Shown: piece by piece, positions 1 through 9,415 of the stretch
Position numbering within the stretch: the first letter of the stretch is position 1
Layout of the letters: each line of letters starts with the position of its first letter
Source of the DNA: Clostridia bacterium UC5.1-1C12
GTDB lineage: Bacteria; Bacillota_I; Bacilli_A; Erysipelotrichales; Erysipelotrichaceae
DNA length: 64,000 nt
Reading direction: 5' to 3'
Assembly: GCA_001305055.1 (NCBI GenBank)
Contig: BBZX01000010.1
Span: 62,001-126,000 of the forward strand
Translations under genes and position numbers: made by a program
The notes under the pieces: model-generated
Told to the model about the DNA's origin: nothing
The model's input: only the letters and a program-made list of their open reading frames with translations
Databases searched by the model: none

Positions 1-24
1 CGACGGATTAGAAAGGAGATCAAT

Positions 25-1628
25 ATGGAAGTGAGTATTATACAGATTTGTTTGATTGCTCTATATTATTGTTTAGCTGAAACAGCATGGCCTTTTGGTT
101 CTATGGGAACATGGGCAACTATAAATCGTCCAATGGTATCCGGTCTTGTTATTGGTATGATTTTGGGGAATCCAGTACAGGGTACAATCATCGGCGCAAC
201 GATTAATATTATGTATTTAGGAATTATTTCTGCGGGTGGTTCACTGCCTGCTGATTCAGGAATGGCTGGCATACTGGAACTTCCTTTGCATTAATCGGTG
301 GTTTGGATATCAATGCAGCCTTGGCGTTAGCTGTTCCTTTAGGTTTGTTTGGTTCAGTTTTGAATGTTCTTACGATGACCGGACAATGCTTTTTTGTAAC
401 ATTAGCCGATAAATGGATCAGTGAGGGAAAATCTAATCATTTAATGTTAGTCAACGTATATATTCCTTATGCAATTAAATGGATTATTCGATTTGTTGCA
501 ATCTATGTGATTCTATATTTCGGTTCAAGTGCAGTAGTTTCCATTTCTGAATCATTAAGCGGACCAGTGCTTGATGCTTTAAGTGTTATGGGTGGCTTAT
601 TACCTGCTGTCGGTATAGGATTGATGTTGTTGACAATTTTTGAAGGCAGAGCTAAGTGGTTTCTGTTTTTAGGCTTTTTAGCCACTAGCTTTTTAGGCTT
701 AAATACAATTGCTGTATCACTTATTTTCGGTATCATTGCGATTGTGGTAGTTGGCTTTACAGCCACAGATTTTGCTGCTTTTAAAGAGGTGAGTGATACA
801 AATGAAAATACATATAAAATTATTAATAAGAAAGAGTTAGTTCATGCTTGGCTGCGTTGGCAATATTATAATGAGTCTTGCTATAACTATGAACGTATGC
901 AGGGGATTGGCTTCTGTACTGCGATGGTACCGGTATTAAATAAAATTTATAAGGATGATAAAGCTGGTTTGATAGCGGCAATGAAACGCCATTCAATGTT
1001 TTTTAACACAGATCATGATTTTGGCGGCATGATTCTTGGTATATGTACATCTATGGAGGAACAAAAGAAATTAGGTGCAGATATTCCTGATGAAGCATTT
1101 GTTTCATTAAAATCAGGTTTAATGGGACCATGTGCAGGTATAGGAGATACATTATCACAGGTAGTATTGATTCCTGTATTGGCTGTCATATTTATAAATC
1201 TAGCAACACAGGGGGCAGTTTGGGCACCAATCGCTTATACGATTATTTTCTTAGCTATCTTTTATGGGGTTGGTTATTGGATGCTGTTTATTGGGTATAA
1301 AAGCGGCGGTGAAACTGTTTTAAGGCTCATGGAAAGCGGTTTATTCAATAAGGTTATCGAAATAGCCGGCATTCTTGGCTGCGCTGTAGCAGGCGCATTA
1401 ATCTGTAATTATGTTTCATTTAATTGGAATATTGTTATGATTCAAAATGAAGTGGAAATATTTAATCTGCAGACTGGTGTATTTGACGCGATTGTACCCA
1501 ATCTTATGCCTTTGCTGCTGACACTCGGAGTATATTTTGCAGCTAAAAAAGGTATTAAAAGTTCGACGATTACATTTGCGGCCATGGGTTTAGGTTTTAT
1601 TTTGGGAATTCTCGGTTTGATTGCATAA
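25..1628 (+). CDS. PTS mannose/sorbose-family permease, IIC joined to IID (frameshifted)
   Basis: Membrane part of a mannose/fructose/sorbose-family phosphotransferase system. The first 250 or so residues are a multi-membrane-segment EIIC: the start reads MEVSIIQICLIALYY and then runs of hydrophobic segments follow. From about nt 800 the protein becomes EIID-like, with the family signature YNYERMQGIGF and a conserved region GGMILGICTSMEEQ, then GPCAGIGDTLSQ. A frame break near 277-300 splits the EIIC; a one-base repair gives the continuous reading AGILGTSFALIGGLDIN. EIIC runs into EIID without a stop, whereas most relatives are two genes. The start has a good ribosome site (AAAGGAGA, 12-19). 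EIIA and EIIB are not visible and presumably lie upstream. Sugar unknown. Likely first visible gene of an operon that continues to 4437. Confidence 0.85.
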
Positions 1629-1661
1629 GTAAAAAAATTTATATAGTTAGGAGCTAGTGAC

Positions 1662-2034
1662 ATGAAAATCAGTAATGTGGGTATGTATGTAAATGATTTA
1701 GAAGGAGCAAAGGATTTCTTTATGACCACTTTCGATGCTCAAATACATGATATTTATGAAGAGGATAATGGATTTAAATCTATATTTTAAAATTCGATGA
1801 AGGACCTAAATTAGAGTTAATGAATAAACCAGAGATTATAGATAGAAAAAAGATCGAAATCAGGCAGGATTAATTCATATTTGTTTGAAAGTAGATAGTT
1901 TGGAGAAGCTGAATGAGGTAATCTCTAAATTCAAGGCTGCAGGTTATGAAATACTTTATGAGCCAGCAACAGTAGGCGGTAAAGAAGTGCGGGCAATCAC
2001 TTTCGAGGATAATATATTGGAAGTAAGTGCTTGA
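1662..2034 (+). CDS. VOC/glyoxalase-superfamily protein (frameshifted)
   Basis: A small protein of about 124 residues with the vicinal-oxygen-chelate layout: the N-terminal beta strand MKISNVGMYVNDLEGAKDFF is followed by an acidic second strand, LIHICLKVDSLEKLNEV, and a closing EVRAITFEDNILEVS. Such proteins bind a metal and act as lyases, isomerases or dioxygenases; the substrate cannot be told. Two frame breaks (about 1785 and 1862) interrupt it and both are removed by one-base changes. The start follows TTAGGAGCT at 1648-1656. It sits between the PTS permease and a BtpA-type protein and probably serves the same catabolic pathway, possibly as an epimerase-like or lyase step. Confidence 0.65.
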
Positions 2035-2060
2035 TGAATCATTCAGAAAGAAGGTGTTGA

Positions 2061-2888
2061 TTGATTATGAGTGTATACCATAAAGTGTTCGGTAATGAAA
2101 AGCCAATTATTGGCATGATTCATTTAAAACCGCTGCCTGGTTCTCCGCTTTATATGGGTAATATGAAAAATATCTATGAAGCAGCTTGTGAAGATTTAAA
2201 TGCTTTAATTCAAGGCGGTGCTAATGCAGTGCTTATTGAAAATTTCGGCGATATTCCTTATCCGACAAAAAATGAATTATTAACCACAATTGCTTTTTCA
2301 TCTATTGCAGTCAAATTGCGCGAACAATGTAAATTACCAATGGGTATAAATGTACAATTCAATGATTTTGAAGCAGAATGGGCAATTGCATATAGTGGTG
2401 ATTTCGATTTTATAAGAGTTGAAGTATTTGCAGAAAACCGTATGGGACCTAATGGTGTATGTAATGCATGTGGTCCGCAGTTAATGCGTTTAAAAGGAAG
2501 GTTTCCAAAGGATATCGCATTGCTTGCCGATGTTCATGTGAAGCATACATTTCCAATTGTTGAGCAGCCTTTAGACTTTACCGTAGAGTCAATAATTGAA
2601 GGTGGTGCAGACGCATTAATCTGTACAGGTATAACTACGGGTAAAAGTCCGGATTTAGATGATGTAAAAGCAATGAAACGTTTAGCTGGTTCAATTCCTG
2701 TTTTGATTGGAAGCGGCGTAAATGAAAATACAATTCAGGCCTTTATGAGTGAAGCAGATGGAGCAATTATAGGCAGCAGCTTTAAAAAAGAGGGAAAAGT
2801 TCTAAATCCAATCGATTTGTTGAGAGTAAAGAATTTAATGTCTAAACTCAAAATAACGGATAAAAATGAGGTTGGCAATCATGAGTGA
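2061..2888 (+). CDS. BtpA/SgcQ family TIM-barrel protein, copy 1
   Basis: A member of the BtpA family, which includes E. coli SgcQ and photosystem I biogenesis protein BtpA. Family features visible are the N-terminal KPIIGMIHLKPLPGSP, the LIENFGDIPY strand, FIRVEVFAENRMGPNG, LLADVHVKHT and the closing IPVLIGSGVNENT ... ADGAIIGSSFKKEG, typical of a phosphate-binding TIM barrel. Length (275 aa) is normal for the family. Bacterial family members are often encoded with PTS or ABC sugar transporters and are presumed sugar-phosphate or nucleoside enzymes, but the reaction is not established. The TTG at 2061 and the ATG at 2067 both lie behind AAGAAGG (2048-2054); either could be used. It overlaps the next gene by 8 nt. 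A paralogue lies two genes downstream. Confidence 0.8.
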   Translation: MIMSVYHKVFGNEKPIIGMIHLKPLPGSPLYMGNMKNIYEAACEDLNALIQGGANAVLIENFGDIPYPTKNELLTTIAFSSIAVKLREQCKLPMGINVQFNDFEAEWAIAYSGDFDFIRVEVFAENRMGPNGVCNACGPQLMRLKGRFPKDIALLADVHVKHTFPIVEQPLDFTVESIIEGGADALICTGITTGKSPDLDDVKAMKRLAGSIPVLIGSGVNENTIQAFMSEADGAIIGSSFKKEGKVLNPIDLLRVKNLMSKLKITDKNEVGNHE

Positions 2889-3633
2889 AAAATATTGTAT
2901 TATCACAGGGGCCTCAGGAGGAATCGGCTCGCAAATAGCTAAAAGGTTCTATGATCAGAATTATCACATTATCCTGATGGATATTAATAAGGAAAAGCTA
3001 GAGAATGTTATGAAGGTAATGGATTTTAGATTGGATCATGCAGCTTATTATCCTTTGGATATAACTGATGAAAAAGAGGTTAAAAATACCCTTGCACACA
3101 TTTATCGGCAATATCGGCGTATTGATGTATTGGTGAATGCAGCAGGTATATGCGGTGAATATGCAAAAGCAATTGATACATCAATTTCTGATTTCAAAAA
3201 GATATATGATGTAAATGTATTTGGTACATTTCTAATGATGCAGAATATATTGCCAATTATGATTGATCAGCGATCAGGGGTTATTGTTAATTTCGGTTCT
3301 GTCTCAGGGATGAGAGGTTATACTTATGAAATTGCATATGGTTCAAGTAAATGGGCTGTAATCGGTATGACAAAAAATATAGCAAATGAATATGGCAGCT
3401 GTGGTATTCGGGCTAATTCTGTATCGCCTGGTTGGGTAGATACAGATATGATGAAAAAGACATTAATCAATTATAAGCAGCTGGGATTGTCAGAGACTGT
3501 TGATATCGGGCCAATTAATAGGCCAGCAAATCCAATCGAGATTGCAGAAGCTGTTTATTTTTTAAGCAGTGATGCAGCAAGCTATATCAATGGCACAAAT
3601 CTTGTTGTTGATGGCGGAAAGTTATGTGATTAA
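2881..3633 (+). CDS. short-chain dehydrogenase/reductase
   Basis: Classical NAD(P)-dependent short-chain dehydrogenase of 250 residues. The cofactor motif TGASGGIG is at residues 9-16, NAAG near 87-90, and the catalytic set Asn112, Ser140, Tyr153 and Lys157 (YGSSK) is complete. The PGWVDTDM segment and the C-terminal GTNLVVDGG are also typical. The ATG at 2881 is preferred over an in-frame ATG at 2866 because the family motif starts a few residues later and GAGG (2869-2872) lies upstream. It overlaps copy 1 of the BtpA protein by 8 nt and is followed 21 nt later by copy 2. Context suggests oxidation or reduction of the sugar, sugar acid or polyol brought in by the PTS. Substrate unknown. Confidence 0.85.
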   Translation: MSEKYCIITGASGGIGSQIAKRFYDQNYHIILMDINKEKLENVMKVMDFRLDHAAYYPLDITDEKEVKNTLAHIYRQYRRIDVLVNAAGICGEYAKAIDTSISDFKKIYDVNVFGTFLMMQNILPIMIDQRSGVIVNFGSVSGMRGYTYEIAYGSSKWAVIGMTKNIANEYGSCGIRANSVSPGWVDTDMMKKTLINYKQLGLSETVDIGPINRPANPIEIAEAVYFLSSDAASYINGTNLVVDGGKLCD

Positions 3634-3654
3634 TAAAACTAGGAGGATAGTAAA

Positions 3655-4437
3655 ATGCATAATGAATTTTTTAATAAGAAAATGATTATTGGTATGGTAC
3701 ACTTATTGCCATTGCCTGGTAATGCGGCTTATCAGAATAATAAGGAAGAAATTGAATTAAGAGCTATAGAAGATGCTAAAACTTTAATTAAGGGTGGTGT
3801 CGATGCGATTGCATTAGAAAATTTCAGTGATTGGCCGCAGTACAGTACGGAAATACCGTTAGAAGCTTATTCTCTAATGCTTAATATTGCAACGAAAATT
3901 AAAGCTTTCTGTAATCTGCCTTTTGGCATCAATATCGAAATGAACGCATATCGTCAGGAATGGGCGATGGCTTATGCTGTAGGTGCTGACTTTATAAGAT
4001 TGGAGGCATTTGTAGATAATCGTGCAGGCTCTTTTGGTTATCTTGAAGCGTGTTCAACACCAATTGCTAAAATAATGAAAGATTATCCTTCAAATACATT
4101 GTTGTTTACTGATGTGCATACGGCAGAGACTTATGGTATGCCGAATATACCGATCAATGAAGCTGCACAAAATGCTAAAAATCATGACTCAGCGGCAGTA
4201 ATTATTACTGAGAATGATTTCAATCAACGCGTTTCGATTGAAGAAGTAAAGGCAATGCGTGAAGCAGTAGGAGATTTCCCTATCATAATCGGTGCCGGGG
4301 TTAAATGTGAAAATGTTCTTAATTATTTGGAATATGCTGATGCTGTCATTGTAGGCCGCGGTTTCAAGAAAGGGGAACATGTAGATTTGACATTAGTTGA
4401 AAATTTTATGAAGGTAGTTAGATCAAAATATGATTAA
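3655..4437 (+). CDS. BtpA/SgcQ family TIM-barrel protein, copy 2
   Basis: A second BtpA/SgcQ family protein of 260 residues, clearly paralogous to the one at 2061 but strongly diverged. It shares IIGMVHLLPLPGN, ALENFSDWPQY, FIRLEAFVDNRAG, LFTDVHTAETYG and PIIIGAGVKCENV ... ADAVIVGRGFKKGEH. The ribosome site AGGAGGA (3641-3647) is strong. It ends the operon: a hairpin follows at once. Retaining two diverged copies in one operon suggests either a heteromeric enzyme or two sequential reactions, but neither can be shown here. Confidence 0.8.
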   Translation: MHNEFFNKKMIIGMVHLLPLPGNAAYQNNKEEIELRAIEDAKTLIKGGVDAIALENFSDWPQYSTEIPLEAYSLMLNIATKIKAFCNLPFGINIEMNAYRQEWAMAYAVGADFIRLEAFVDNRAGSFGYLEACSTPIAKIMKDYPSNTLLFTDVHTAETYGMPNIPINEAAQNAKNHDSAAVIITENDFNQRVSIEEVKAMREAVGDFPIIIGAGVKCENVLNYLEYADAVIVGRGFKKGEHVDLTLVENFMKVVRSKYD

Positions 4438-4444
4438 AATTCTT

Positions 4445-4475
4445 AGCAGCTGATTATAGTATCAGCTGCTTTAAT
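4445..4475 (+). terminator. intrinsic terminator after the BtpA operon
   Basis: A perfect 9-bp stem AGCAGCTGA / TCAGCTGCT with an 8-nt loop lies 8 nt past the stop codon of the last operon gene, followed by a weak T-rich tail (TTAATCTT). Confidence 0.65.
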
Positions 4476-4860
4476 CTTGATATAAAGAAAGCCGATGATC
4501 GATCATTGACTTATTAAAATCTCGATGATTTCCTGACTGTGAAACAACACAACTTACTTAAAATAATTATGTTTGATTAATTCTTTAACCATAGTCAGAT
4601 TGGAATGTATTAGATATATGAGAATATGAACATGCTGCCGGCAGCTGATTAGTTCAGCATAACTGTCTTTATAAATGAAATCCAGACAGGCAGTCTGTAC
4701 TTTATAGAATTAGATGAAGTTAAACAGCGAAGTATCTATTTAGTTTATAACAAGGAATGATATATGCTGCCAATTATCAAAACACTAATCAGACAGATCA
4801 CGCAAAATAAAATTTCTATCTGTTAGGCGGCTGTCAGTTGTGCTAAAATAAGTAAGTACA
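4476..4860. other. gene-free stretch upstream of galT
   Basis: About 385 bases with no credible reading frame on either strand. It is AT-rich and has only short dyads such as GCTGCCGGCAGC near 4633-4644. No recognised riboswitch, tRNA or clear sigma-A promoter was found, although the galT promoter must lie here; TAAAAT near 4845 could be its -10. Confidence 0.4.
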
Positions 4861-4874
4861 AAGGGGGTAACCTG

Positions 4875-6362
4875 ATGAATAATGAAATTAATCGACTCTT
4901 GAATTTTGCGCTTCAGCAAGGCTTGATTCATGAAGAAGATAAAGTATATGCCGCTAATCAATTATTAGGGGTTCTAGGTCTAAGTGAATTTGAATATGAG
5001 ACTATTGAAGAGACATTGCCTACCGCAACACCTATTTTAGAGAGCTTGCTTGGTGATGCCGTATCCCGCGGACTGATAGAGAATACGGTAACTGAGCGTG
5101 ACTTGCTTGATACTAAAATAATGAATTGTCTGATGCCGCGGCCAAGTGAAGTGATTCAGACTTATAATAATTATTATGAGAACAGTCCTAAGCAGGCGAC
5201 GGATTATTTTTATCAGTTAAGTATTGCCAGTAATTATATCCGCAAAGATCGCACAGATAAGAATATATGCTGGAAAACAGCAACTGAATATGGTGATTTA
5301 GATATTACAATCAATCTCAGTAAGCCGGAAAAAGATCCTAAAGAAATTGCGAGGGCTAAGCTTGTTAAGTCAACCGCTTATCCTAAATGTTTATTATGCC
5401 GTGAAAATGAAGGCTTTTATGGCAATATGAACCATCCGGCGAGAAATACGCATCGCTTGATTCCGATGAGTTTTTCCGGTGAAAATTGGTTCCTTCAGTA
5501 TTCACCTTATACTTATTATAATGAACACTGCATCGTATTAAATGCTAATCATACACCGATGTCAATCCGCAAGAAAACCTTTGAGAATCTGTTAGGCTTC
5601 ATCGAAGTACTGCCGCATTATTTTGCCGGCAGCAATGCAGATCTGCCGATTGTCGGCGGTTCAATCTTAAGTCACGATCATTATCAGGGCGGCCGTTACC
5701 AATTCGCGATGGAAACTGCAGTAGTGTTGGAGAATTATACGCTGGCTGGTTATGAAGATGTGGTTATCAGCCGTTTGAAATGGCCTTTATCGGTACTGCG
5801 ACTAAAAACTCGCAATAAAGAAAAAATTATAGAATGTGCAAACCATATACTTGAAGTATGGCGCGGTTACAGTGATGAAAGTGCAGACATACTTGCGGAA
5901 ACAAACGATGAGCCGCATAATACGATTACTCCGATTGCCAGATTCAATAAAAATTATTATGAACTGGATTTGGTACTGCGTAATAATCGCACCTCCGAGG
6001 AACATCCATTAGGTATTTTCCATCCGCATGCAGATGTTCATAACATTAAAAAGGAAAATATCGGCTTGATAGAAGTCATGGGATTAGCTGTGCTGCCGGC
6101 AAGATTAAAGGATGAAATGAATGCACTGAAACCTTATCTGCTTCGCCGTGATTCTGAATTAAAAGAAGAAGCTCTGCAGAAACACAGTGAATTTGTAAAG
6201 CAGATATTAGAAAATGAAGCCGAGATTAATGAGGAAAATGTTGAAGCTGTCATTCAAAATGCGGTAGGTCAAGTATTCAAGAGGGTACTTCAGGATGCCG
6301 GTGTATTTAAAGAAGATAAACAAGGTGTTGAGGCCTTTAATCGATTTATTGAAAGCTGCTAG
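4875..6362 (+). CDS. galT: UDP-glucose--hexose-1-phosphate uridylyltransferase (class II GalT)
   Basis: Leloir-pathway enzyme that swaps UMP between UDP-glucose and galactose-1-phosphate. At 495 residues it matches the class II form of Firmicutes, longer than and unlike E. coli GalT. Visible signatures are the N-terminal MNNEINRLLNFALQQGLI, the metal-binding-like CLLCRENEGFYGN, and the active-site region GGSILSHDHYQGG, where HDH replaces the HPH of class I. NHPARNTHRLIPM and FHPHADVHNIKKENIGLIEVMG follow the family pattern. The ribosome site AAGGGGG (4860-4866) lies just upstream of the ATG. No galK or galE is adjacent, so the other Leloir genes are elsewhere. Confidence 0.92.
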   Translation: MNNEINRLLNFALQQGLIHEEDKVYAANQLLGVLGLSEFEYETIEETLPTATPILESLLGDAVSRGLIENTVTERDLLDTKIMNCLMPRPSEVIQTYNNYYENSPKQATDYFYQLSIASNYIRKDRTDKNICWKTATEYGDLDITINLSKPEKDPKEIARAKLVKSTAYPKCLLCRENEGFYGNMNHPARNTHRLIPMSFSGENWFLQYSPYTYYNEHCIVLNANHTPMSIRKKTFENLLGFIEVLPHYFAGSNADLPIVGGSILSHDHYQGGRYQFAMETAVVLENYTLAGYEDVVISRLKWPLSVLRLKTRNKEKIIECANHILEVWRGYSDESADILAETNDEPHNTITPIARFNKNYYELDLVLRNNRTSEEHPLGIFHPHADVHNIKKENIGLIEVMGLAVLPARLKDEMNALKPYLLRRDSELKEEALQKHSEFVKQILENEAEINEENVEAVIQNAVGQVFKRVLQDAGVFKEDKQGVEAFNRFIESC

Positions 6363-6564
6363 TCAGCTTTTTATTTTATTTAATTGAATGAAAATTAATG
6401 CGAGCGATAAGCGGCAGCATTGTACAAATGTTGATTAAATAAAAAACATAAGAATATGATTTCTTAAAGTTGTATCCTTATTTTTACCTCTATTCTTTCA
6501 TTTATTCATCACATTCTGACACGCTGAAAATGATATAATAGTCCAATCAGATGAAGGAGAAATT

Positions 6565-6882
6565 ATGAAAAAAGAAAAATTATCAGGAATTACGATCTTT
6601 ATGTATGGCTTATCCATACTTCTATTACTCTTTACCATTTATCGGCTTTATGGCGCAATGACTTATATTTCGTCATTAGTTACTGAACAAAACTTTGTTA
6701 TTAGTGATAACATGCGGGATGTCATTTCATACTATTATGAACAATGTGCAAGTCCGTTATTATTTTCGGTCACAATCTATGTGTTAGGAGAAATGAATGA
6801 GAAATTAAAGCATTTATTATTAAAGAAGGATCAGCTAAATCCTGAATCAGAACTAAATAATGAACAAAGCAGTCTGAATTAG
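6565..6882 (+). CDS. small membrane protein of unknown function
   Basis: A 105-residue protein with two predicted membrane helices: TIFMYGLSILLLLFTIYRLY near residues 10-30 and SPLLFSVTIYVLGEM near 62-77. They are joined by a roughly 30-residue extracytoplasmic loop and followed by a charged, Asn/Glu-rich tail. It has a good ribosome site (GAAGGAGA, 6553-6560) and a plausible -10 TATAAT at 6534-6539, so it is likely a single-gene unit. I do not recognise the family. Its stop codon sits in the loop of a terminator hairpin. Confidence 0.6.
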   Translation: MKKEKLSGITIFMYGLSILLLLFTIYRLYGAMTYISSLVTEQNFVISDNMRDVISYYYEQCASPLLFSVTIYVLGEMNEKLKHLLLKKDQLNPESELNNEQSSLN

Positions 6883-6897
6883 TCAGCCTGCTTTTTT
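6864..6897 (+). terminator. intrinsic terminator between convergent genes
   Basis: An imperfect hairpin, AAGCAG-TCTGA pairing with TCAG-CCTGCTT, ends in TTTTTT. The stop codon of the small membrane protein lies in its loop. It may also weakly serve the convergent PRD regulator gene ending at 6903. Confidence 0.6.
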
Positions 6898-6902
6898 ATA
6901 AT

Positions 6903-8837
6903 TTAATGGTCAGATAATTCGTTAATCATATCTGTCATTCGTTCAATAAAGTCCTCATAATTTTTTACTGTGATTAGGATACTTATATTCTTAGGATTGC
7001 TGATGATCTCGATAAAATAATCAAAGATTTCCGCAAATAAATCCTTACTGTCTTCATGGAGTCCAAGCAAGGCAACGACTGATACATAATTAGTATTCCA
7101 TAGAATCGGCTTATCAAATATACAAATGGAAATGAAACTTTGATTTACATTATTTTCTAATGAATGAGGAACTGCCACATCATTAAAAGCGGTACTTGAT
7201 AGACGTTCTCTGTTAAGTACATCATCAAGAAAAGAAGCCATAGCATAACCCTTCTGATAAGCTTCATTCGCTAATAGCTGAATTACTGTCTCGCGGGATT
7301 TTGCATTAATATTTTTATAAAATAGATCTTTAGAGAATAACTGAATCAGCTCTTTGCGCAGCCGTTCATTTTTCTTTTGATTGCGGATCAAGGTAATACT
7401 GTTTTTAATTTGATTTAACTCCTTTTGACTGACAAAGGGAGACAGATGGATAAAGTTATCCGCATCAGCAGCGGGCAGTGTATTGGTGCTGATAATTAAA
7501 TCAGCATGCATCAGCGCTGAATCATAGTGATCTAAAGGAATAGCTGCTTTCATATTTAATTCATTTTCAAAATTTTTAATAATTGTTTCGACAGCTTTTT
7601 GATGCATACTGTAATAATCGGTATAAATGAAGATACAGGATATTTTATTCTGATTCTTGTTTGAGTTTTCAAGATAACTGCCAATGTGAAAAGCGATAAA
7701 GGCAATTTCATCTTCATCGATTAATACTGAATAATCCTTGTTTAATATCTGAGCGATGTAAACGGCAATGTCATAAATCAGCGGAAAGTCGGTTTTAATT
7801 TTCTGTGTCAGCGGATTTTTAGCTGTATAATTATTTTTTATTCTTAAAAACAGATTTTTTATGTGCAATGTGAACTTAACAAAGAATTCATCATCAAATT
7901 CAAATAAATGATAAGTGCTTATTACCTTATGAATGATACGCTTGGTTATATTGATATAATCTTCTTCAATGTAATTCTGTATGTTGCTTGGATTGATTAA
8001 TGAATAATCGGTAATCGATGTGTTATTTGAAATTATCAACGTCAGATTGACAATTTCAGATTCATTAATTTCTATCTGATACTCGGTATGTATAAATCCG
8101 GCAATCTGCATGGCGGCATTCCATGGCTTCGTCCCTTTGACAATTTGACTGCTGCAGGGTTCATTGATTTCACAGCCGCTGCGGATACGATCGATCGTGA
8201 TAATCAGATGCAGTGCGGTATTGTTTAAAGCATAATCGTTGGCAAAGATATCATTCTCAGTGAAGATATCTTTTAATTTCTGCCGGAAATCGCCTAATAG
8301 ATAATCATGGGATAAAATCTGAAGCTGATTGTTCAGAATGAAGGCTTCATCAGCATGGAAAAGCAGTGTACTCATCAGATTGCGCTTATTGATTTCTTTG
8401 CCATGACAGTACAGTATATTCTTCTCTCTTTTAAGCTGAAGATCAAATTGATTTAATGTATAGCGAACAGTCTTCAAATCTGCTTCAATGGTCGGAATAC
8501 TGACAAAGCATTCATCGGCAAGATCAAAGATATCATAACCTTTTTTGAGCTGATCAGCTTCTGAAGGATGATTTCCTTGCGGCGGTCAGGTGATTCTTCA
8601 TCCGTCAGACTGCGCTTTAAAAGCGCCGGATAGTTTTCACTTTTCATTATTTAGTTTATATCCCTGTTTTGCGGATAAAATCAAAATATCACTAAGGCCG
8701 TTATTTATATCAGAAATATAATTGCGCAGCTGTCTTGAGGATACATGTAAAAAATCAGTAAGCTCCTGAGAACTGACATACTGATTGCTGTGATCTTTAA
8801 GATAATTAATAAGTAATTTTTTCTTATTGATTTTCAT
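6903..8837 (-). CDS. LicR/ManR-type PRD regulator with EIIA domain (frameshifted)
   Basis: A PTS-controlled transcription activator of about 640 residues. The N-terminus (MKINKKKLLINYL ... SSQELTDFLHVSSRQLRNYI) is a helix-turn-helix. Two PRDs follow, with candidate phosphorylation histidines in GFIHTEYQ and AFIAFHIGSYLE, then an EIIB-like segment and a C-terminal EIIA of mannitol type with the active-site motif DVAVPH. The order matches B. subtilis LicR. Frame breaks near 8640 and 8546 lie in A-runs (minus strand) and repair to ...NNEKSENYPALLKR and KKGYDIFDLADECF. I chose the ATG at 8837 (GGGGAG just upstream) over one at 8942 because the helix-turn-helix begins right there. It is divergent from the PTS genes at 9099, which it most likely controls. 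Confidence 0.8.
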
Positions 8838-9002
8838 ATGCTCCCCTGTTTCTAAATCTATTTTAATCGATTCATTAAAATAAATATAATAAAAAATTTC
8901 CACTTTGCAGGAAATTGGTTTATTTGTCTGTAGTTCATTCATTGTTTATACTGAAATCAGATGGAAGGCTGATACAGAAAGGAGGTTTAGTCCTATAAAA
9001 AA

Positions 9003-9050
9003 GAGATATTCAAATAAACAAATGCGGCACATGTGTTTTCCAAATATCTC
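9003..9050. promoter_or_regulatory. inverted repeat in the divergent regulator/PTS intergenic region
   Basis: GAGATATT at 9003-9010 and its exact complement AATATCTC at 9043-9050 flank an inner imperfect dyad (AAACAAATG / CATGTGTTTT). It lies 49 nt upstream of the EIIB start and is either an operator for the PRD regulator or a 5' leader hairpin. Confidence 0.4.
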
Positions 9051-9098
9051 AAGGTTAGTATACCAAAATTCCATTCAATTTTATAGGAGAAAATGAAA

Positions 9099-9403
9099 AT
9101 GAAACAGATTTTATTAGTATGCGGTACTGGCGCTTCCAGTGGTTTTATGGCTAAAAATATCAGACAGGCAATCAAGGCAAGAGGATTGTCTTATGATGTT
9201 AAGGCCAGAAGTGATTCCGTTTTAGAGGATTATATTGAAGATATATCATTATTATTGGTAGGTCCTCATCTTGATTATATGCTTGCGGATCTTGAAGAAA
9301 TCGCCAACCTTATCATGTTCCGGTAAGAATTATTCCGAAAGAGGCATATGGTTCCTTAGACGGCGAAGCAGTTGCTGATTTGATTGTTGAAATATTAAAA
9401 TAA
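9099..9403 (+). CDS. PTS lactose/cellobiose-family EIIB (frameshifted)
   Basis: Cytoplasmic phosphocarrier of a lactose/cellobiose-type PTS. MKQILLVCGTGASSGFM carries the phosphocysteine (Cys8) in the usual CGTGASSG loop, and LLVGPHLDYML is the conserved second strand. A frame break near 9310 truncates the open frame; after repair it ends YHVPVRIIPKEAYG ... ADLIVEILK at 9403, giving the normal length of about 101 residues. The ATG at 9099 is better spaced from AGGAGA (9085-9090) than the one at 9093. First gene of a PTS EIIB-EIIC-EIIA-GH1 cluster, the order seen in lic operons. Confidence 0.85.
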
Positions 9404-9415
9404 AGGAGAAAATGA

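Noticed and set aside
802..841. ATG at 802 as a separate EIID start
   Set aside because: It is in a different frame from EIID and meets a stop after 12 codons; it could only work if the sequence has an indel, so it is kept as a finding about the joint rather than a gene start.
4476..4860. Possible riboswitch or small RNA upstream of galT
   Set aside because: Only short unrelated dyads occur and none is followed by a T-run or overlaps the galT ribosome site.
8905..9096. A 63-codon plus-strand frame in the divergent regulator/PTS region
   Set aside because: No ribosome site, overlaps the inverted repeat and the EIIB ribosome site, and its composition is non-coding.
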